Positions 18,355-27,598 of a stretch of 64,000 nt of DNA are shown here, one piece after another (the stretch's first letter is position 1; every line of letters begins with the position of its first letter). The DNA lies in NCBI GenBank assembly GCA_025363655.1, contig JANYDK010000147.1, positions 62,001 to 126,000 of the forward strand, in the 5' to 3' direction. Source of the DNA: Deltaproteobacteria bacterium (GTDB lineage Bacteria; Myxococcota_A; Polyangia; Polyangiales; JADJMO01). Below the pieces are notes generated by a model. That model ran no database searches. It was given only the letters and a program-made list of their open reading frames with translations, and was not told where the DNA came from. Made by a program: the position numbers and the translations under genes.

Positions 18355-19119
18355 CTACTTCGAAATCATCTCGCGCGCGAGAATGACCACGAATTTAGGG
18401 TCGCGCACGAGATAGCGACGCCACAGACGACGGGGCTCGCGCGAGAGACGATAGGCCCACTCGAGGCCGACGCTCGACACCCACTTGGGCGCGCGAGGCA
18501 CCGTGCCGGCGACGAAATCGATGCCCGCGCCGATGCCGAGGGCGACGGCCGGGGCGATCTCTTCGCGCACCTGATCCATGAAGATCTCTTGCTTGGGACA
18601 GCCAAGACCGACGAAGAGGATGTCGGGACGCGCGGCGCGGATGCGGGCGACGATCTCGGCGTGGGCTTCTTTTCCCTTGTCGACGTCGACGCGCGGACCT
18701 TCGGCGCCGACGATGTCGATCTCGGGAAAACGAGCGCGGAGCGCGGCTTCTGCCTTCGCAGCGACGCCTTCGCCTCCTCCGAGCAGATAGACACGAAACC
18801 CCCGCCTGGCCGCCAGCGCCGAGAGAGGAAGCATCAAATCGGAGCCCGACACCTTCGCCGGCAGAGGCTTGCCGAGGAGGCGCGAGGCCCAGACCACGAT
18901 GGTGCCATCGGCGAGCGAGAGATCGGTGCGCTCGTAGGCTGCCAAGAGCCGCGGCTCTTCTTCGACGAGGACCACGTGATCGACGTTCGGCGTCAGGACC
19001 ATCCCACCCTTGCCCGCCTCGACGAGCTTCTCGACGCGGGCGAGCGCGCCCTCGAAGGTGACGGGATCGATCGTCAGACGGCCGAGCCTCATCCGCGGCG
19101 GGTGCAGGTGTTCGTTCAT
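18355..19119 (-). CDS. epsA: WecG/TagA/CpsF-family glycosyltransferase (GT26), EpsA-like
   Basis: 254 residues, a full-length GT26 protein. Typical segments are VLTPNVDHVV, LSLADGTIVVWASRLLGKPLPAKVSGSDLM, VYLLGGGEGVA, and the C-terminal FVGLGCPKQEIFMDQ followed by GIGAGIDFVAGTVPRAPKW. The conserved Asp in SLADG and the CPKQE motif are present. These enzymes transfer a sugar, often ManNAc(A) or a related residue, from a UDP donor to a polyprenyl-diphosphate-linked sugar at the inner face of the membrane. The ATG overlaps the stop of the GH44 gene (ATGA). It is the last gene of the minus-strand eps operon, as epsA pairs with epsB in M. xanthus. Confidence 0.92.
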   Translation of the reverse strand: MNEHLHPPRMRLGRLTIDPVTFEGALARVEKLVEAGKGGMVLTPNVDHVVLVEEEPRLLAAYERTDLSLADGTIVVWASRLLGKPLPAKVSGSDLMLPLSALAARRGFRVYLLGGGEGVAAKAEAALRARFPEIDIVGAEGPRVDVDKGKEAHAEIVARIRAARPDILFVGLGCPKQEIFMDQVREEIAPAVALGIGAGIDFVAGTVPRAPKWVSSVGLEWAYRLSREPRRLWRRYLVRDPKFVVILAREMISK

Positions 19120-21287
19120 GGCTTCTTCGGGTCGAGCTTGAGGTCGAAGACCGTCATCGAGTACGGCGGGAGTTGATCGACCTCGATGCGACCGCCGACG
19201 ACGTTGGCAGTGCGCGGCTTGAATCCCGTCGGGTCACCGGTGAACTCGTAGGTCTTCTGCCCGGACACGGCGCCGCAGCCGGTCATCACGATCTTCGGCT
19301 TGGCAGCGCGATCGGGGCTCAAATTCAAGGCGATTGCCACGATGTGGGTGCCGCTCTCGTCGATCGATGCGTAGAACGACGTGAAGTCGGTGCTGTCGGT
19401 GGTGAGCGACTTGTCGAGGAAGCGACCGAGCTTGCCGTCGAAGTTGCGGAAGGCACGGAACGCCCAGAAGGCCGGCGAGTTCTTGGGCGGGTACGTCCAA
19501 TAGAAGGCCGAGGTGACGCCGTACTGCCCGAAGCGACCGAGCACTTCGGCGACCGCGAGGCCTCCGCTCATGTGCGTCTCGGCGCCGAAGTTCCACTCGC
19601 CGATCTGGATGCCCCGTCCCGGGTAATTCTCGTCGATCCACTTCTTGAGCCGGGGGATGAGGTTGATCGGCTCGCCGATGTACGACTCGTCGACGTACGT
19701 CGGATCCCAGAGTCCGCGCGTCTGACGGAGGCGCAGCGCCGAGGTCGCCGCGTCGACGCCGCCGTTGTCCCCGAAGACGCCCTCGGCCTGCGGATAGAAG
19801 TGCACGTCGACGACATCGAGGATGTGCGTGTTCGTCTTCGTCTCGTACTCCTTCAACTTGCGCAGATACCAAGCGAGGAGCGGCATGTCGCCGTGGGCCA
19901 TTCGATCGGGCTTGAACGAGAAGCCTTCGACCGCGTCTTTCGCCGAGAAATTGTAGGCCGGCCAGCCCCACAGCGAGGGCCCGGCGATGACCGCGTCAGG
20001 GTCGGCCGCGCGCACCGCGCTCCCGTAACGAATCGTCTTGTCGAGCAGCTCGTCGTAGGTGACCGGATCGGGATGGACGTCGCGATGGGTCGAGTTCCAG
20101 AGCATCGGCTCGTTGTCGAGGATGTACATCTGGACGCTGCGCGAGCCCGATTTCTGATCGCCTTCGCGAATCGCTTCCACCCACCGCTTCACGAAATCGG
20201 GTGTCGCCGCCACGCTCGTCTCGGTCTGCGGCCCCGGCTTGATCGGCTTGCCGTCGACCGTCAGGCCGTTGCCCGCGTCGGGTCGCCACGAGGCATCGGT
20301 GGCCTTCTGCGCTCCGAACTTGGAAACCGGATACGACACCGAGGTCGTGTCTTTGGCCACCCAACCGAGCAGCGGCACCGTCAAAATCGTCTGGAAATCG
20401 TGCTTCTTTTGCTCGGCGAAGAACGTCTTGTAGTTGAAGCCCGGCGTGTCCGTGAACTGCACGTTCTCGTAGAACCAGTCGAGCCCGGTGTTCCACGCGT
20501 TGCCGAGCTCCCAGTTGTAGCGCGACATCGTGTTGCCGCCCCAACGTCGCGCCGTGGCGCCGAGCTCGAACTGCTGCGTCGACTTGGTGTCGAGGCGCGC
20601 ATCGTAAGCGATGCCGTAGATCAGCGGATTGATCGGCGCTGGCTTGCCGGTGCAGGTGAGCGTCATCACCACGTCCTTCGGCGGACCGGAGGCGACGGCC
20701 GCGAGATCGGCGCCGGTGGCGGTGGTGAGCCCCACCTTGTCGATGCTGATCCAGGCCGGCCCCACTGGCTTGGCGGCGCGAAAGACGATGCGATCGAAGA
20801 CCAACCCTTCGGGGTTGAGGACCCGGAGAGGGATCAGCACCTCCGACCAACCGTCGGCCAAATCGGCGCGTTGATCGGCGCGGACGATGATGCGCGGATA
20901 GAGGTTCTTCTGCGTCGAGTCGACGCGCACCTCGAGAAAATCACCGTATTCGCGCGGCGCTTTGTAGCGGAAGACGAGCGCGCCGAACTTCCCCTTGAGC
21001 CCTGGGTGCCCGAGGATCCACCCGCCGTAGTTGGCGAAGTTGACGCGTGCCTCTTTCGGGCCGGTGATCTCGCGCTGCGACCAACCCATGTCGGACCAGC
21101 CGGTCTTGATGCCGCCGTCGAAGATCGTCTCGGCGAGCTCGACCTTTTGTTGCGGCCGCGTTCCGACCGCGCGCAGGTCACCGTCGGTGCGCCGCGTACA
21201 CGTGCAGGCCGAGAACGAGAGCATCAGGCTCATGAGCGGGACGAGCGCGCCGAGCGTCCGCGAACCGTACCTCCGTAGGCCGGTCAT
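19116..21287 (-). CDS. epsB: Glycoside hydrolase family 44 lipoprotein, EpsB-like
   Basis: 723 residues. Lipoprotein leader with Cys28 (FSAC); a jelly-roll carbohydrate-binding-like domain at about 45-190; then the GH44 catalytic domain. GH44 is recognised from RRWGGNTMSRYNWELGNAWN (248-267), the proposed acid/base Glu393 in LDNEPMLWNSTHRDVH, and the nucleophile Glu564 in QIGEWNFGAE; a beta-sandwich tail follows. GH44 enzymes cut beta-1,4 glucans and xyloglucan with retention. Inside an exopolysaccharide operon it more likely trims or releases the polymer than feeds on plant cellulose. It sits three bases behind the degenerate kinase-like gene and overlaps epsA. Confidence 0.93.
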   Translation of the reverse strand: MTGLRRYGSRTLGALVPLMSLMLSFSACTCTRRTDGDLRAVGTRPQQKVELAETIFDGGIKTGWSDMGWSQREITGPKEARVNFANYGGWILGHPGLKGKFGALVFRYKAPREYGDFLEVRVDSTQKNLYPRIIVRADQRADLADGWSEVLIPLRVLNPEGLVFDRIVFRAAKPVGPAWISIDKVGLTTATGADLAAVASGPPKDVVMTLTCTGKPAPINPLIYGIAYDARLDTKSTQQFELGATARRWGGNTMSRYNWELGNAWNTGLDWFYENVQFTDTPGFNYKTFFAEQKKHDFQTILTVPLLGWVAKDTTSVSYPVSKFGAQKATDASWRPDAGNGLTVDGKPIKPGPQTETSVAATPDFVKRWVEAIREGDQKSGSRSVQMYILDNEPMLWNSTHRDVHPDPVTYDELLDKTIRYGSAVRAADPDAVIAGPSLWGWPAYNFSAKDAVEGFSFKPDRMAHGDMPLLAWYLRKLKEYETKTNTHILDVVDVHFYPQAEGVFGDNGGVDAATSALRLRQTRGLWDPTYVDESYIGEPINLIPRLKKWIDENYPGRGIQIGEWNFGAETHMSGGLAVAEVLGRFGQYGVTSAFYWTYPPKNSPAFWAFRAFRNFDGKLGRFLDKSLTTDSTDFTSFYASIDESGTHIVAIALNLSPDRAAKPKIVMTGCGAVSGQKTYEFTGDPTGFKPRTANVVGGRIEVDQLPPYSMTVFDLKLDPKKP

Positions 21288-21290
21288 CGA

Positions 21291-22580
21291 TCACTTCCCC
21301 ACGATGATGCTGCCGAGGAAGCGCGTGCGCCCGACCTCGTCGACCGTCTTCTCGGCGGTCTCGATGCGATCGCCGATGGCGACGCAAAGGAGCGCTGCCT
21401 CCGTGGCCCGCGCGAAGGCGAGCGACGCCGGACTGTCGAGCACCGGACCCGTGGCGACGATGACGATCTCTCCGCGCCCTTTACGTGAAGACATCTCGGA
21501 GAGGCGCGTCTCGAGCACCCCGAGCGTGAGCACGGTGGCATCGATGACCGTGATCGCCTTGCCGAGGTGATGGAACCCCACGACCGCGAGCGCCTGCGCG
21601 ACGCGCACCGTCGGCGCTCCCTTGGCGGTGGCGATGACGACGAGCGTCTTCCACGGACGACGCTGCGTCTCGAGCCAGAGCTTCTGCCAATCGACGTCGT
21701 CGGCCGGACTGAAGCCAGGATCGTCCCACGGCGGCGCGACGCCGTTGGCGTTGGCCGTCGCCGCGGCTGGGATGGCGGGAATCGGCGCTGGAGTCGGCAG
21801 GGGCGTCGACATACGCGTAGGCAGCGGCGCCGGCGTCGGGAGCGGCGTCCCGGTGCGGGGCGGCGGCACGGACGGCAATTGCTGCACTGCAACAGGACCG
21901 GGCGCCACCGAGGCCGCCGCTGCGACCTGGGTCGGCGCGCTCGAAGACATCCGCGCTTCGGGGGCGACGATGATCGTCGGTTGGGCCTCGACCGTCTCGC
22001 GAAAGGGAGTTCCCTGCGGCGGCGACGCGGTGCGATCGAGCGGCGCCCAGGGGGAGCTCACCGGCGTGCCGTCGGGACGCGGCGGCATTGGGCTCGGAGG
22101 GCGCACGTCCATCTGCGTGCTCGCCGGCTTCCGGGGCGCTGGCGTACCGGCTGCGGGCGGCGGACGGACGTAGCCTTGTGCGGGCGGCGGGCTCGAGGGC
22201 GCCAAGGGAACGTCGCGACGCTGGAAAATCGTGGTCGGCGGCTCGCTGTCGGGATGCGGCTCACGCACCGCCGCCATCGCCGGGATGGTGCCGTTGGGAC
22301 CGAGCTCGGGCGGACGCGCGATCACGGGGAGCGGCGGCGGCGTCGGCAAGGGCGGCGCCGGTAAGCCCTCGGGATCGGGGTCAGGGTTGAAGCTCCCCCA
22401 CTTCGCAGTCGAGTCGGCGTCGAACGAAGGCGGCCGACTCTTCTGCCGGGCCTTGGGAGGCGGGCGCTCGCTCGTCGTCAGCGAATAGCGGCCGACCGTG
22501 CCGGCGGTCGTGCGCGCGGACAGATCGTCCGCCGACTCGCTGGCGGGCTGCGACTTGGTGCGCGGCGGACGGTCCGACAT
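21291..22580 (-). CDS. Pro-rich protein with degenerate BY-kinase (CpsD/Wzc-C-like) domain
   Basis: 429 residues. The first 290 are disordered, rich in Pro, Ala and Thr. The last 130 follow the pattern of the cytoplasmic ATPase domain of bacterial tyrosine kinases: strand KTLVVIATAKGAPTVRVAQALA stands where the P-loop should be, ITVIDATVLTLG where Walker A-prime (IDADLR) should be, and IVIVATGPVLDSPASLAFA where the Walker B TPP segment should be. The GKS/GKT of the P-loop is missing and no Tyr-rich tail follows, so it should not hydrolyse ATP. It lies one base after the GT2 gene in an operon that also encodes a Wzz-type protein lacking its own kinase domain. An adaptor or scaffold for chain-length control is the best guess. 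Confidence 0.6.
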   Translation of the reverse strand: MSDRPPRTKSQPASESADDLSARTTAGTVGRYSLTTSERPPPKARQKSRPPSFDADSTAKWGSFNPDPDPEGLPAPPLPTPPPLPVIARPPELGPNGTIPAMAAVREPHPDSEPPTTIFQRRDVPLAPSSPPPAQGYVRPPPAAGTPAPRKPASTQMDVRPPSPMPPRPDGTPVSSPWAPLDRTASPPQGTPFRETVEAQPTIIVAPEARMSSSAPTQVAAAASVAPGPVAVQQLPSVPPPRTGTPLPTPAPLPTRMSTPLPTPAPIPAIPAAATANANGVAPPWDDPGFSPADDVDWQKLWLETQRRPWKTLVVIATAKGAPTVRVAQALAVVGFHHLGKAITVIDATVLTLGVLETRLSEMSSRKGRGEIVIVATGPVLDSPASLAFARATEAALLCVAIGDRIETAEKTVDEVGRTRFLGSIIVGK

Positions 22581-22581
22581 C

Positions 22582-23781
22582 TCAGTCTCGCCGCTCTCCC
22601 TGGCGCGTGGTGCGGACCCACTCGTTCTTCTTCTGGTTCGACCGGGTCACGGCGAGCCACACCTTCCAAACCATGTAAACAGGCGCCCAGCATAGGTCAA
22701 GAAGACCGCGGGGCCCGACGCCGGAGAGGATCCAGCCACGGAGGACGTAGACGACGACGAAGAAGAGGGAGATCGACCAGGGGATCGTCACCCAGGCCGG
22801 CTGATGGAAGGCGAGCATCAGCGTGAGCGCCGCACCGCCGCCGAGCATGATGATCAGCACCAGCTGCGCGAGCGGCGGAACGAGCACGTCCATCGCGAGG
22901 TCGAGCAAGACGCCGTTGCGCGTGCGCAGGCCCTCGCCGAGCAGCTTCGGACCGTGGCTCTTCATCATCGCGAAGCGCCCTTGTTCCCAGCGGCGCCGCT
23001 GCGAGCGAGAGTCCTTCTCGCCTGCGACCATCTCGCCGTAGACGTGCGCGTCGTGCGCGTAGTGCACGCGATAGCCCTTCATTCCGAGGCGAATTCCGTA
23101 CTCGAGATCTTCCACCACCGAGAAAGCGTCGTGCGGCACCTCGCGCAGCACCTCGCGTGAGAAGCACATGCCGTTGCCGCGGAGCCCCGCCGAGAGCGAG
23201 AGGCGCTCCCGACCGAGCGAACGGAGCACGTGGAAGATCGCGAGCGCGATCACCATCAGGCGTGTCCGCCACGAGTCTTCACGATTTCGCACCGCGTAGT
23301 CCGCCTGCATGGCGTGTGCCCCGGCGGCGTAGCGACGCGCGAAGGCGGCGAGGAGGTTCTTCGAAACCGTGGTGTCCGCGTCGACCACCACCACCGCATC
23401 GACCTTGTTTTCAGCTTCGATTTTCTCGAAAGCGTGGGCGAGCGCGTAGCCCTTGCCCTTGAGCTTGTCGTCGAAGCGAACGAAGACGGTGGCGCCGGCA
23501 GCCTCGGCCTTGGCCGCGGTGTCGTCGCTGCAGTTGTCGGCGACCACCACCACGCGCCGCAGCTCGGGCGGATAGTCGATGCCGAGGAGGCTCTCGATGG
23601 TCGCGGCGATGCCGGCCGACTCGTTGTGTGCCGGAACGACGATGTCGAACCGGGTGGTGGGCGCCTCCGTCGTCGGCACCCACCTCGGCGCGGACGCAAA
23701 GATGGAGAGCACGAACAAATAGGTCGTGCAGATCAGCGCCGGGACGGCGAGCGCCACGAGGAGGACGTCGAGGACGAGCAC
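22582..23781 (-). CDS. epsU: Membrane-bound family 2 glycosyltransferase, EpsU-like
   Basis: 399 residues. One N-terminal TM helix (about 1-27), a cytoplasmic GT-A domain and two or three C-terminal TM helices (about 305-385). The catalytic motifs of processive-type GT2 enzymes are all present: DNCSDDT, VDADTTV (DxD), VVEDLEYGIRL (ED) and SQRRRWEQGR (QxxRW). It should build or extend a beta-linked glycan at the inner membrane, similar to cellulose synthase or hyaluronan synthase-like proteins. The start is GTG, five bases after the EpsV-like stop. It belongs to the same operon as EpsY to EpsA. Whether it adds one residue or several is not visible. Confidence 0.9.
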   Translation of the reverse strand: MLVLDVLLVALAVPALICTTYLFVLSIFASAPRWVPTTEAPTTRFDIVVPAHNESAGIAATIESLLGIDYPPELRRVVVVADNCSDDTAAKAEAAGATVFVRFDDKLKGKGYALAHAFEKIEAENKVDAVVVVDADTTVSKNLLAAFARRYAAGAHAMQADYAVRNREDSWRTRLMVIALAIFHVLRSLGRERLSLSAGLRGNGMCFSREVLREVPHDAFSVVEDLEYGIRLGMKGYRVHYAHDAHVYGEMVAGEKDSRSQRRRWEQGRFAMMKSHGPKLLGEGLRTRNGVLLDLAMDVLVPPLAQLVLIIMLGGGAALTLMLAFHQPAWVTIPWSISLFFVVVYVLRGWILSGVGPRGLLDLCWAPVYMVWKVWLAVTRSNQKKNEWVRTTRQGERRD

Positions 23782-23785
23782 CCGT

Positions 23786-25288
23786 CTACCGTAGTCGCAC
23801 CTTGGCGAGGACGGGGAGCTTCAGACGACGATCGACCTGCCAAGGCTCGACGAATTTGCCGCTCGAGAGGTCGCGCGCGGCCGCGGCGAGGATGCCGAAG
23901 AGCGCGGAGAGGAACACCCCAGCGATGATGATCATGGGAACGTTCGGCTTTTTCGGCTTTTTCGGCTGCTCGGGCGGCTGAGTGACCGAGTAGCGGTACT
24001 TGAAGGCCGCCTGCGCCGTGTGCATCTCGATGCGCGCCGTGTCGATGCGATCGAGGATCTCCTGGTATTTATGGGTTGCCGCGGTCAGCCGCGCGCGAGC
24101 CTGGGCCACGTCCGGGTCGTCGATGTCGGGGGTCGGCGCGAGGGGCGCGGTGGCCGCGACCACCGGCTTCGGCAGCGGCTTGGGGGCCGGCTTGGCCACC
24201 CCACTCCCGGTCTCGTGGTACTCGCTGGGCAGGTCTTCTTCCTGCGCGATGAGGTCTTGTTCTTCCTGCTTCAGCTTCACCAGCTCGGGCGGCTCGACGC
24301 TCTCGGCGGCAATTTTCTGCTCGAGCGCGATGACCGAGGGGTGTGCTGGCGCGAACTGCTCTTTCAGCTTGGCGAGCTCGACGCGGAGGTCGGCGAGGCG
24401 CTTTTGCCGCGGCTCGTCGAGATCGCGGATCTCCTTGCGTTTGGCGGCCAGCGCAGCGGCCAGCTTCGGCTTGGCGTCGTTCACCACCGGCGCGGGGCCG
24501 GGCGACGGGTTCGGGTTCGGGCTCGGATTGGGGCTCGGTTTGAGGTCTTTCGGATCTTTCGGGAGCCCCACCGAGGCTGCCGCGACCGCCTTCGCCTTGG
24601 CCTGACGAAGCTCGGCGAGGGAAGCGTCGACCTCATCGCCCGACTTCTTCGACTCGTCCTCGAGGATGGTGATGGTCTCGGCGATGGCCGAGAGCTCGAT
24701 CGCATTGCGGCCGTCGAGGAAGTTGCGGAGCAAGAGCGTGATCAGCTGGTAGGCCATCTGGGGGTTCTCCCAGGTGAGCTCGAGCTTGATCGAAAGGTCA
24801 TCGGTGGTGATGACGAGCTTCTGCTCGAGCACTCCGAGGAGCGCGCGCATCTTGTCTTCGTCGCTCGGCGGACCCCCGATGGCGCGGGTGAGCTTCTCTT
24901 TCCACTTCATGAGCGGCGGGCGCTGGCTGTCCCAGACGTCCATCAGGTTCGCGTCCTTGATGACCGCGATGAGGTTGTCGCGCTTGAGGATGACGTCGGC
25001 GACCGCCTTCGTCGGCGCATCGGCGTTGCCGTCGATGGGGCGATGCGGGTTGAGGAGCGCGCCGATCACCAAATTTTTCTGCGCCAGGATTTTGCAATCG
25101 ACCTGGTATTGCCGCGGCATCAGCGCAGCGGCGGCGCCGGTGACGCCGAGCACCACGACGAGGACGAGGAAGAAGACGCGCGGATGACGACGCGGCGCGC
25201 GCAGGAGCAAGCCGACGAGATCGCGGAGGGCTCCGAGCCCACCCTCCTCTTCCTCTTCGCCCGCGGCTTCCTGTTTGACGCCTGACAT
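23786..25288 (-). CDS. epsV: Wzz/Wzc-type polysaccharide co-polymerase (chain-length determinant), EpsV-like
   Basis: 500 residues: acidic N terminus, TM helix about 38-57, a large periplasmic region with coiled-coil helices, a Pro/Asn-rich spacer near 247-266, and TM helix about 450-472 after a QPPEQPKKPKKP stretch. The two-TM plan with a Pro-rich segment before TM2 is that of the PCP-2 class, which sets chain length and links Wzy to the outer-membrane exporter. There is no fused tyrosine-kinase domain. The gene follows the response regulator with a 17-base gap that holds a 14-bp tandem duplication. Together with the OPX and barrel genes it would form the envelope export path. Confidence 0.88.
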   Translation of the reverse strand: MSGVKQEAAGEEEEEGGLGALRDLVGLLLRAPRRHPRVFFLVLVVVLGVTGAAAALMPRQYQVDCKILAQKNLVIGALLNPHRPIDGNADAPTKAVADVILKRDNLIAVIKDANLMDVWDSQRPPLMKWKEKLTRAIGGPPSDEDKMRALLGVLEQKLVITTDDLSIKLELTWENPQMAYQLITLLLRNFLDGRNAIELSAIAETITILEDESKKSGDEVDASLAELRQAKAKAVAAASVGLPKDPKDLKPSPNPSPNPNPSPGPAPVVNDAKPKLAAALAAKRKEIRDLDEPRQKRLADLRVELAKLKEQFAPAHPSVIALEQKIAAESVEPPELVKLKQEEQDLIAQEEDLPSEYHETGSGVAKPAPKPLPKPVVAATAPLAPTPDIDDPDVAQARARLTAATHKYQEILDRIDTARIEMHTAQAAFKYRYSVTQPPEQPKKPKKPNVPMIIIAGVFLSALFGILAAAARDLSSGKFVEPWQVDRRLKLPVLAKVRLR

Positions 25289-25289
25289 G

Positions 25290-25317
25290 TCTCAGAATTT
25301 CGGTCTCAGAATTTCGG
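25290..25317. repeat. 14-bp tandem duplication at the EpsW stop / EpsV start junction
   Basis: TCTCAGAATTTCGG occurs twice back to back (25290-25303 and 25304-25317). The right-hand copy contains the stop codon of the response regulator on the minus strand; the left-hand copy forms the spacer before the EpsV ATG. It is an exact duplication and may have weakened or reset the ribosome binding site of EpsV. Confidence 0.9.
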
Positions 25318-25752
25318 GGGAGGGTCGGTGCGTCGCAGCGCACGAACGCTCGGGCGGCTCTCGTTGTTGCCGTCGAGGAGCGTGATGACGTACTTCGTCA
25401 GCTGCGGGATGGTGAAGGGCTTCTTCAGGTAGGCGCTCGCCCCGGCCTCTTCGGCGTGGGCCATGTCCTCGGGCGATTTGCGATCGCTGATGATGAGGAT
25501 TTGGACCCAGTCGAGGCTCGTGTCTTTGCGGATGAACTCGCAGACGTCGTAGCCCGACTCGCGCGGAAGGTTGAGGTCGAGGCAGACGATGTGCGGCGGC
25601 TGCTCGCTGATCTTCTGCACCGCGGCGCGATAGTCGATGGCGACGACCACCTCGAGCCCGAGAGCCGTGAGCGCGCGCGTGAGCATTCCACGCAAAGTAG
25701 GCTCGTCTTCGACGAGGAGGGCCAACATCGGCTTGCCCTGAGCGGTCAGCAT
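25306..25752 (-). CDS. epsW: Single-domain response regulator, EpsW-like
   Basis: 148 residues, a lone CheY-type receiver. Acidic pocket VEDEP, phospho-acceptor Asp59 in VCLDLNLP, Thr/Ser switch in IISDRKS and conserved Lys in YLKKPF. The short tail DGNNESRPSVRALRRTDPPPKF is not a DNA-binding domain, so output must be by protein contact. AAGGAG six bases before the ATG is an ideal ribosome binding site. A stand-alone receiver inside an exopolysaccharide export operon is also found in M. xanthus (EpsW), and it may couple polymer output to a chemosensory or kinase signal. No cognate kinase is encoded beside it. Confidence 0.92.
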   Translation of the reverse strand: MLTAQGKPMLALLVEDEPTLRGMLTRALTALGLEVVVAIDYRAAVQKISEQPPHIVCLDLNLPRESGYDVCEFIRKDTSLDWVQILIISDRKSPEDMAHAEEAGASAYLKKPFTIPQLTKYVITLLDGNNESRPSVRALRRTDPPPKF

Positions 25753-25788
25753 GAGGTGCTCCTTAATGACATGGACGAACGGAAACGG

Positions 25789-26985
25789 CTAGAACCGCTG
25801 CGGAAGTGACGTGAAGGTTACGCCGAGGAAGAGCGCCCAGGACGGCGCACTGGTGCCGGCGAGGCCTCCAGCCGGAACATTGCGGATATTTTGCGATCCG
25901 AAGCGGCCGCCCATGTCGAATTGCACGTGGGTGCTGGTTCGTGCCGAAAAGACGAGCTCGGCGAGGAGGAGGGTCACGGAGTTGATCTTGTCGCCAGGAA
26001 CCGACTGCGCGAGACCGAACTGCCCCCGCACCGAGTAGCCCTTGCGGAGCGACCACGGAGTGTAGGCCAGCGAGGTCGAGGCCTGCAGCTGGTAGTCGAC
26101 GAGGCCGGTCAGTCGATCGACGAAGGGCGAGAGCCGCCCGGAAAGGCGCAGATCGAGGTGCTGGCTGGCGAACGTCTTCCGCAGCGTCGTCTCGACGAGC
26201 ACGTACGGCGTGTATTTCACCGGCGCGACGTCGATCTTCGCCGCCAGCTCGGAGAGGCCGGCCGAGAGCGTTCCCTCGAGATCGCGCGCGAGAAGGCGCC
26301 GATACGAGGCGAGCAGATCGATCATCGTGTTCTCGGTCCGGACCGTGATGCCACCAGGCAAGGTCACGAGGTAGGACGCGCGGAGGATGACGCCCACGGA
26401 GTCGCGCGTGCTCAGCCGATGATCGACCGTGACCTCGCCGCGAGGGCCTTTTTGTAGAGGGATTGCCGTTTGCGCATCGGCGTTGACGCCGCCGCTCACC
26501 GAGTAGTCGAAGAGGCTGGTGAGACGCCAACGACGCGAGAGCTGGTGCGCGAGGGTGACGGTGCCGCGCTCGGAGACGTAGCGAAACGTCTGCGCGGTGG
26601 TGAAGCGCTGGAGGTTGATGCCCGGCGTGGTCCCCGTCGTCGGGCTGACGATGAGCGAGACGTAGCTCTGCGAGCCGTACGACACGTCTTCGCTGACGGC
26701 GACGCGCGTCCGTCGGTCGTGCCAGGCGAGGCCGAGCGCGAGCCTTTGGAAGACCTGCGGCGTCGGCGTCGCGTTGATCGACAGGAGCGTGAGGCGCGGG
26801 CCGTAGGTGGCAGTGAAATCGACGCGGCGATCGGCGAGCAGGAGGTTGGCCGAGGGCGTGGTCTCGAAGTCGGTGACCACCCCGGAGATGGGGTCGTTGC
26901 GGAAACGTGATTCGGTGCGATCGCCGAACGTGAGCGTACCCCGGAGGGCCGCGGTCGCGATGACGGCCCCGAGCAGTGCGCTCAC
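25789..26985 (-). CDS. epsX: Outer-membrane beta-barrel protein, EpsX-like
   Basis: 398 residues with GTG start. After a short signal peptide (about 15 residues) the sequence is a run of amphipathic strands with alternating hydrophobic and polar residues, aromatic girdles and a C-terminal Phe (SLPQRF), typical of large outer-membrane barrels (perhaps 16-18 strands). It starts four bases behind the OPX gene. In M. xanthus the barrel protein EpsX is thought to complete the exit pore because the partner OPX protein is too short to span the outer membrane; the same pairing is seen here. There is no sequence motif for function, so the role is inferred from context. Confidence 0.8.
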   Translation of the reverse strand: MSALLGAVIATAALRGTLTFGDRTESRFRNDPISGVVTDFETTPSANLLLADRRVDFTATYGPRLTLLSINATPTPQVFQRLALGLAWHDRRTRVAVSEDVSYGSQSYVSLIVSPTTGTTPGINLQRFTTAQTFRYVSERGTVTLAHQLSRRWRLTSLFDYSVSGGVNADAQTAIPLQKGPRGEVTVDHRLSTRDSVGVILRASYLVTLPGGITVRTENTMIDLLASYRRLLARDLEGTLSAGLSELAAKIDVAPVKYTPYVLVETTLRKTFASQHLDLRLSGRLSPFVDRLTGLVDYQLQASTSLAYTPWSLRKGYSVRGQFGLAQSVPGDKINSVTLLLAELVFSARTSTHVQFDMGGRFGSQNIRNVPAGGLAGTSAPSWALFLGVTFTSLPQRF

Positions 26986-26989
26986 GCCC

Positions 26990-27598
26990 TCACTCCACCA
27001 CCACGACGTCCCCCTGTTGGAGGGCGAAGGCCGGACCGCGCCCTTCCCCGCGGGTCAGGCTCTCGTAGGTGAAGCGCACGCGCACCTGCGGGTTCTTGCG
27101 GAAGACGAAGACGCGATCGCGATCGGCGAACTCGTTCGGTCCACCCGCCGCAGCGAGGGCCTGCACCACGCCCGATCCGTTCTCGAGCTGGACGTTGCCC
27201 GGCCGCGAAACCTCGCCGAGCACGGCGATGATCATCGCCTGCGACTCTTCGACGATGACCGTCACCGCCGGCGCGACGATGAATTCTTTGAGGCGCACCT
27301 CGAGCAACTTGGCGAGCTCGGCCGGCCTTTTTCCGCGGGCTTCGACGTCACCGATGAGCGGCATCGAGAGCTTGCCGTCGGGTCGCACGCGCGCGCGCGT
27401 CGAGATCGGATCTTGGTTGTAGACGCGGACGTTGAGCATGTCGCCCGCGGAGATGACGTAGTTGCCCGCCTCGGGACGGGGCGTGAACTCGGCCGCGGGG
27501 ATCTCGTCGACCCACACGAACGTGCCCGGGCCCTTGCAACCGATCGCTGCGCTCAGCAAAACGACCGACAAAATAAGCCTCGACGCGATCTTGCGCAT
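26990..27598 (-). CDS. epsY: Short outer-membrane polysaccharide export (OPX) lipoprotein, EpsY/Wza-like
   Basis: 202 residues. Lipobox AIGC near residue 21; poly-export domain about 45-115 (VISAGDMLNVRVYNQDPIS, DGKLSMPLIGDV); one SLBB-type segment about 118-170 (VLGEVSRPGNVQL). E. coli Wza is about 360 residues long and ends in an amphipathic helix that crosses the outer membrane; this protein stops well short of that. It should form a periplasmic ring and needs a separate pore, supplied by the next gene. The chosen ATG gives a proper leader and has GAGGGAG close upstream. A 74-base gap separates it from epsZ. Confidence 0.92.
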   Translation of the reverse strand: MRKIASRLILSVVLLSAAIGCKGPGTFVWVDEIPAAEFTPRPEAGNYVISAGDMLNVRVYNQDPISTRARVRPDGKLSMPLIGDVEARGKRPAELAKLLEVRLKEFIVAPAVTVIVEESQAMIIAVLGEVSRPGNVQLENGSGVVQALAAAGGPNEFADRDRVFVFRKNPQVRVRFTYESLTRGEGRGPAFALQQGDVVVVE

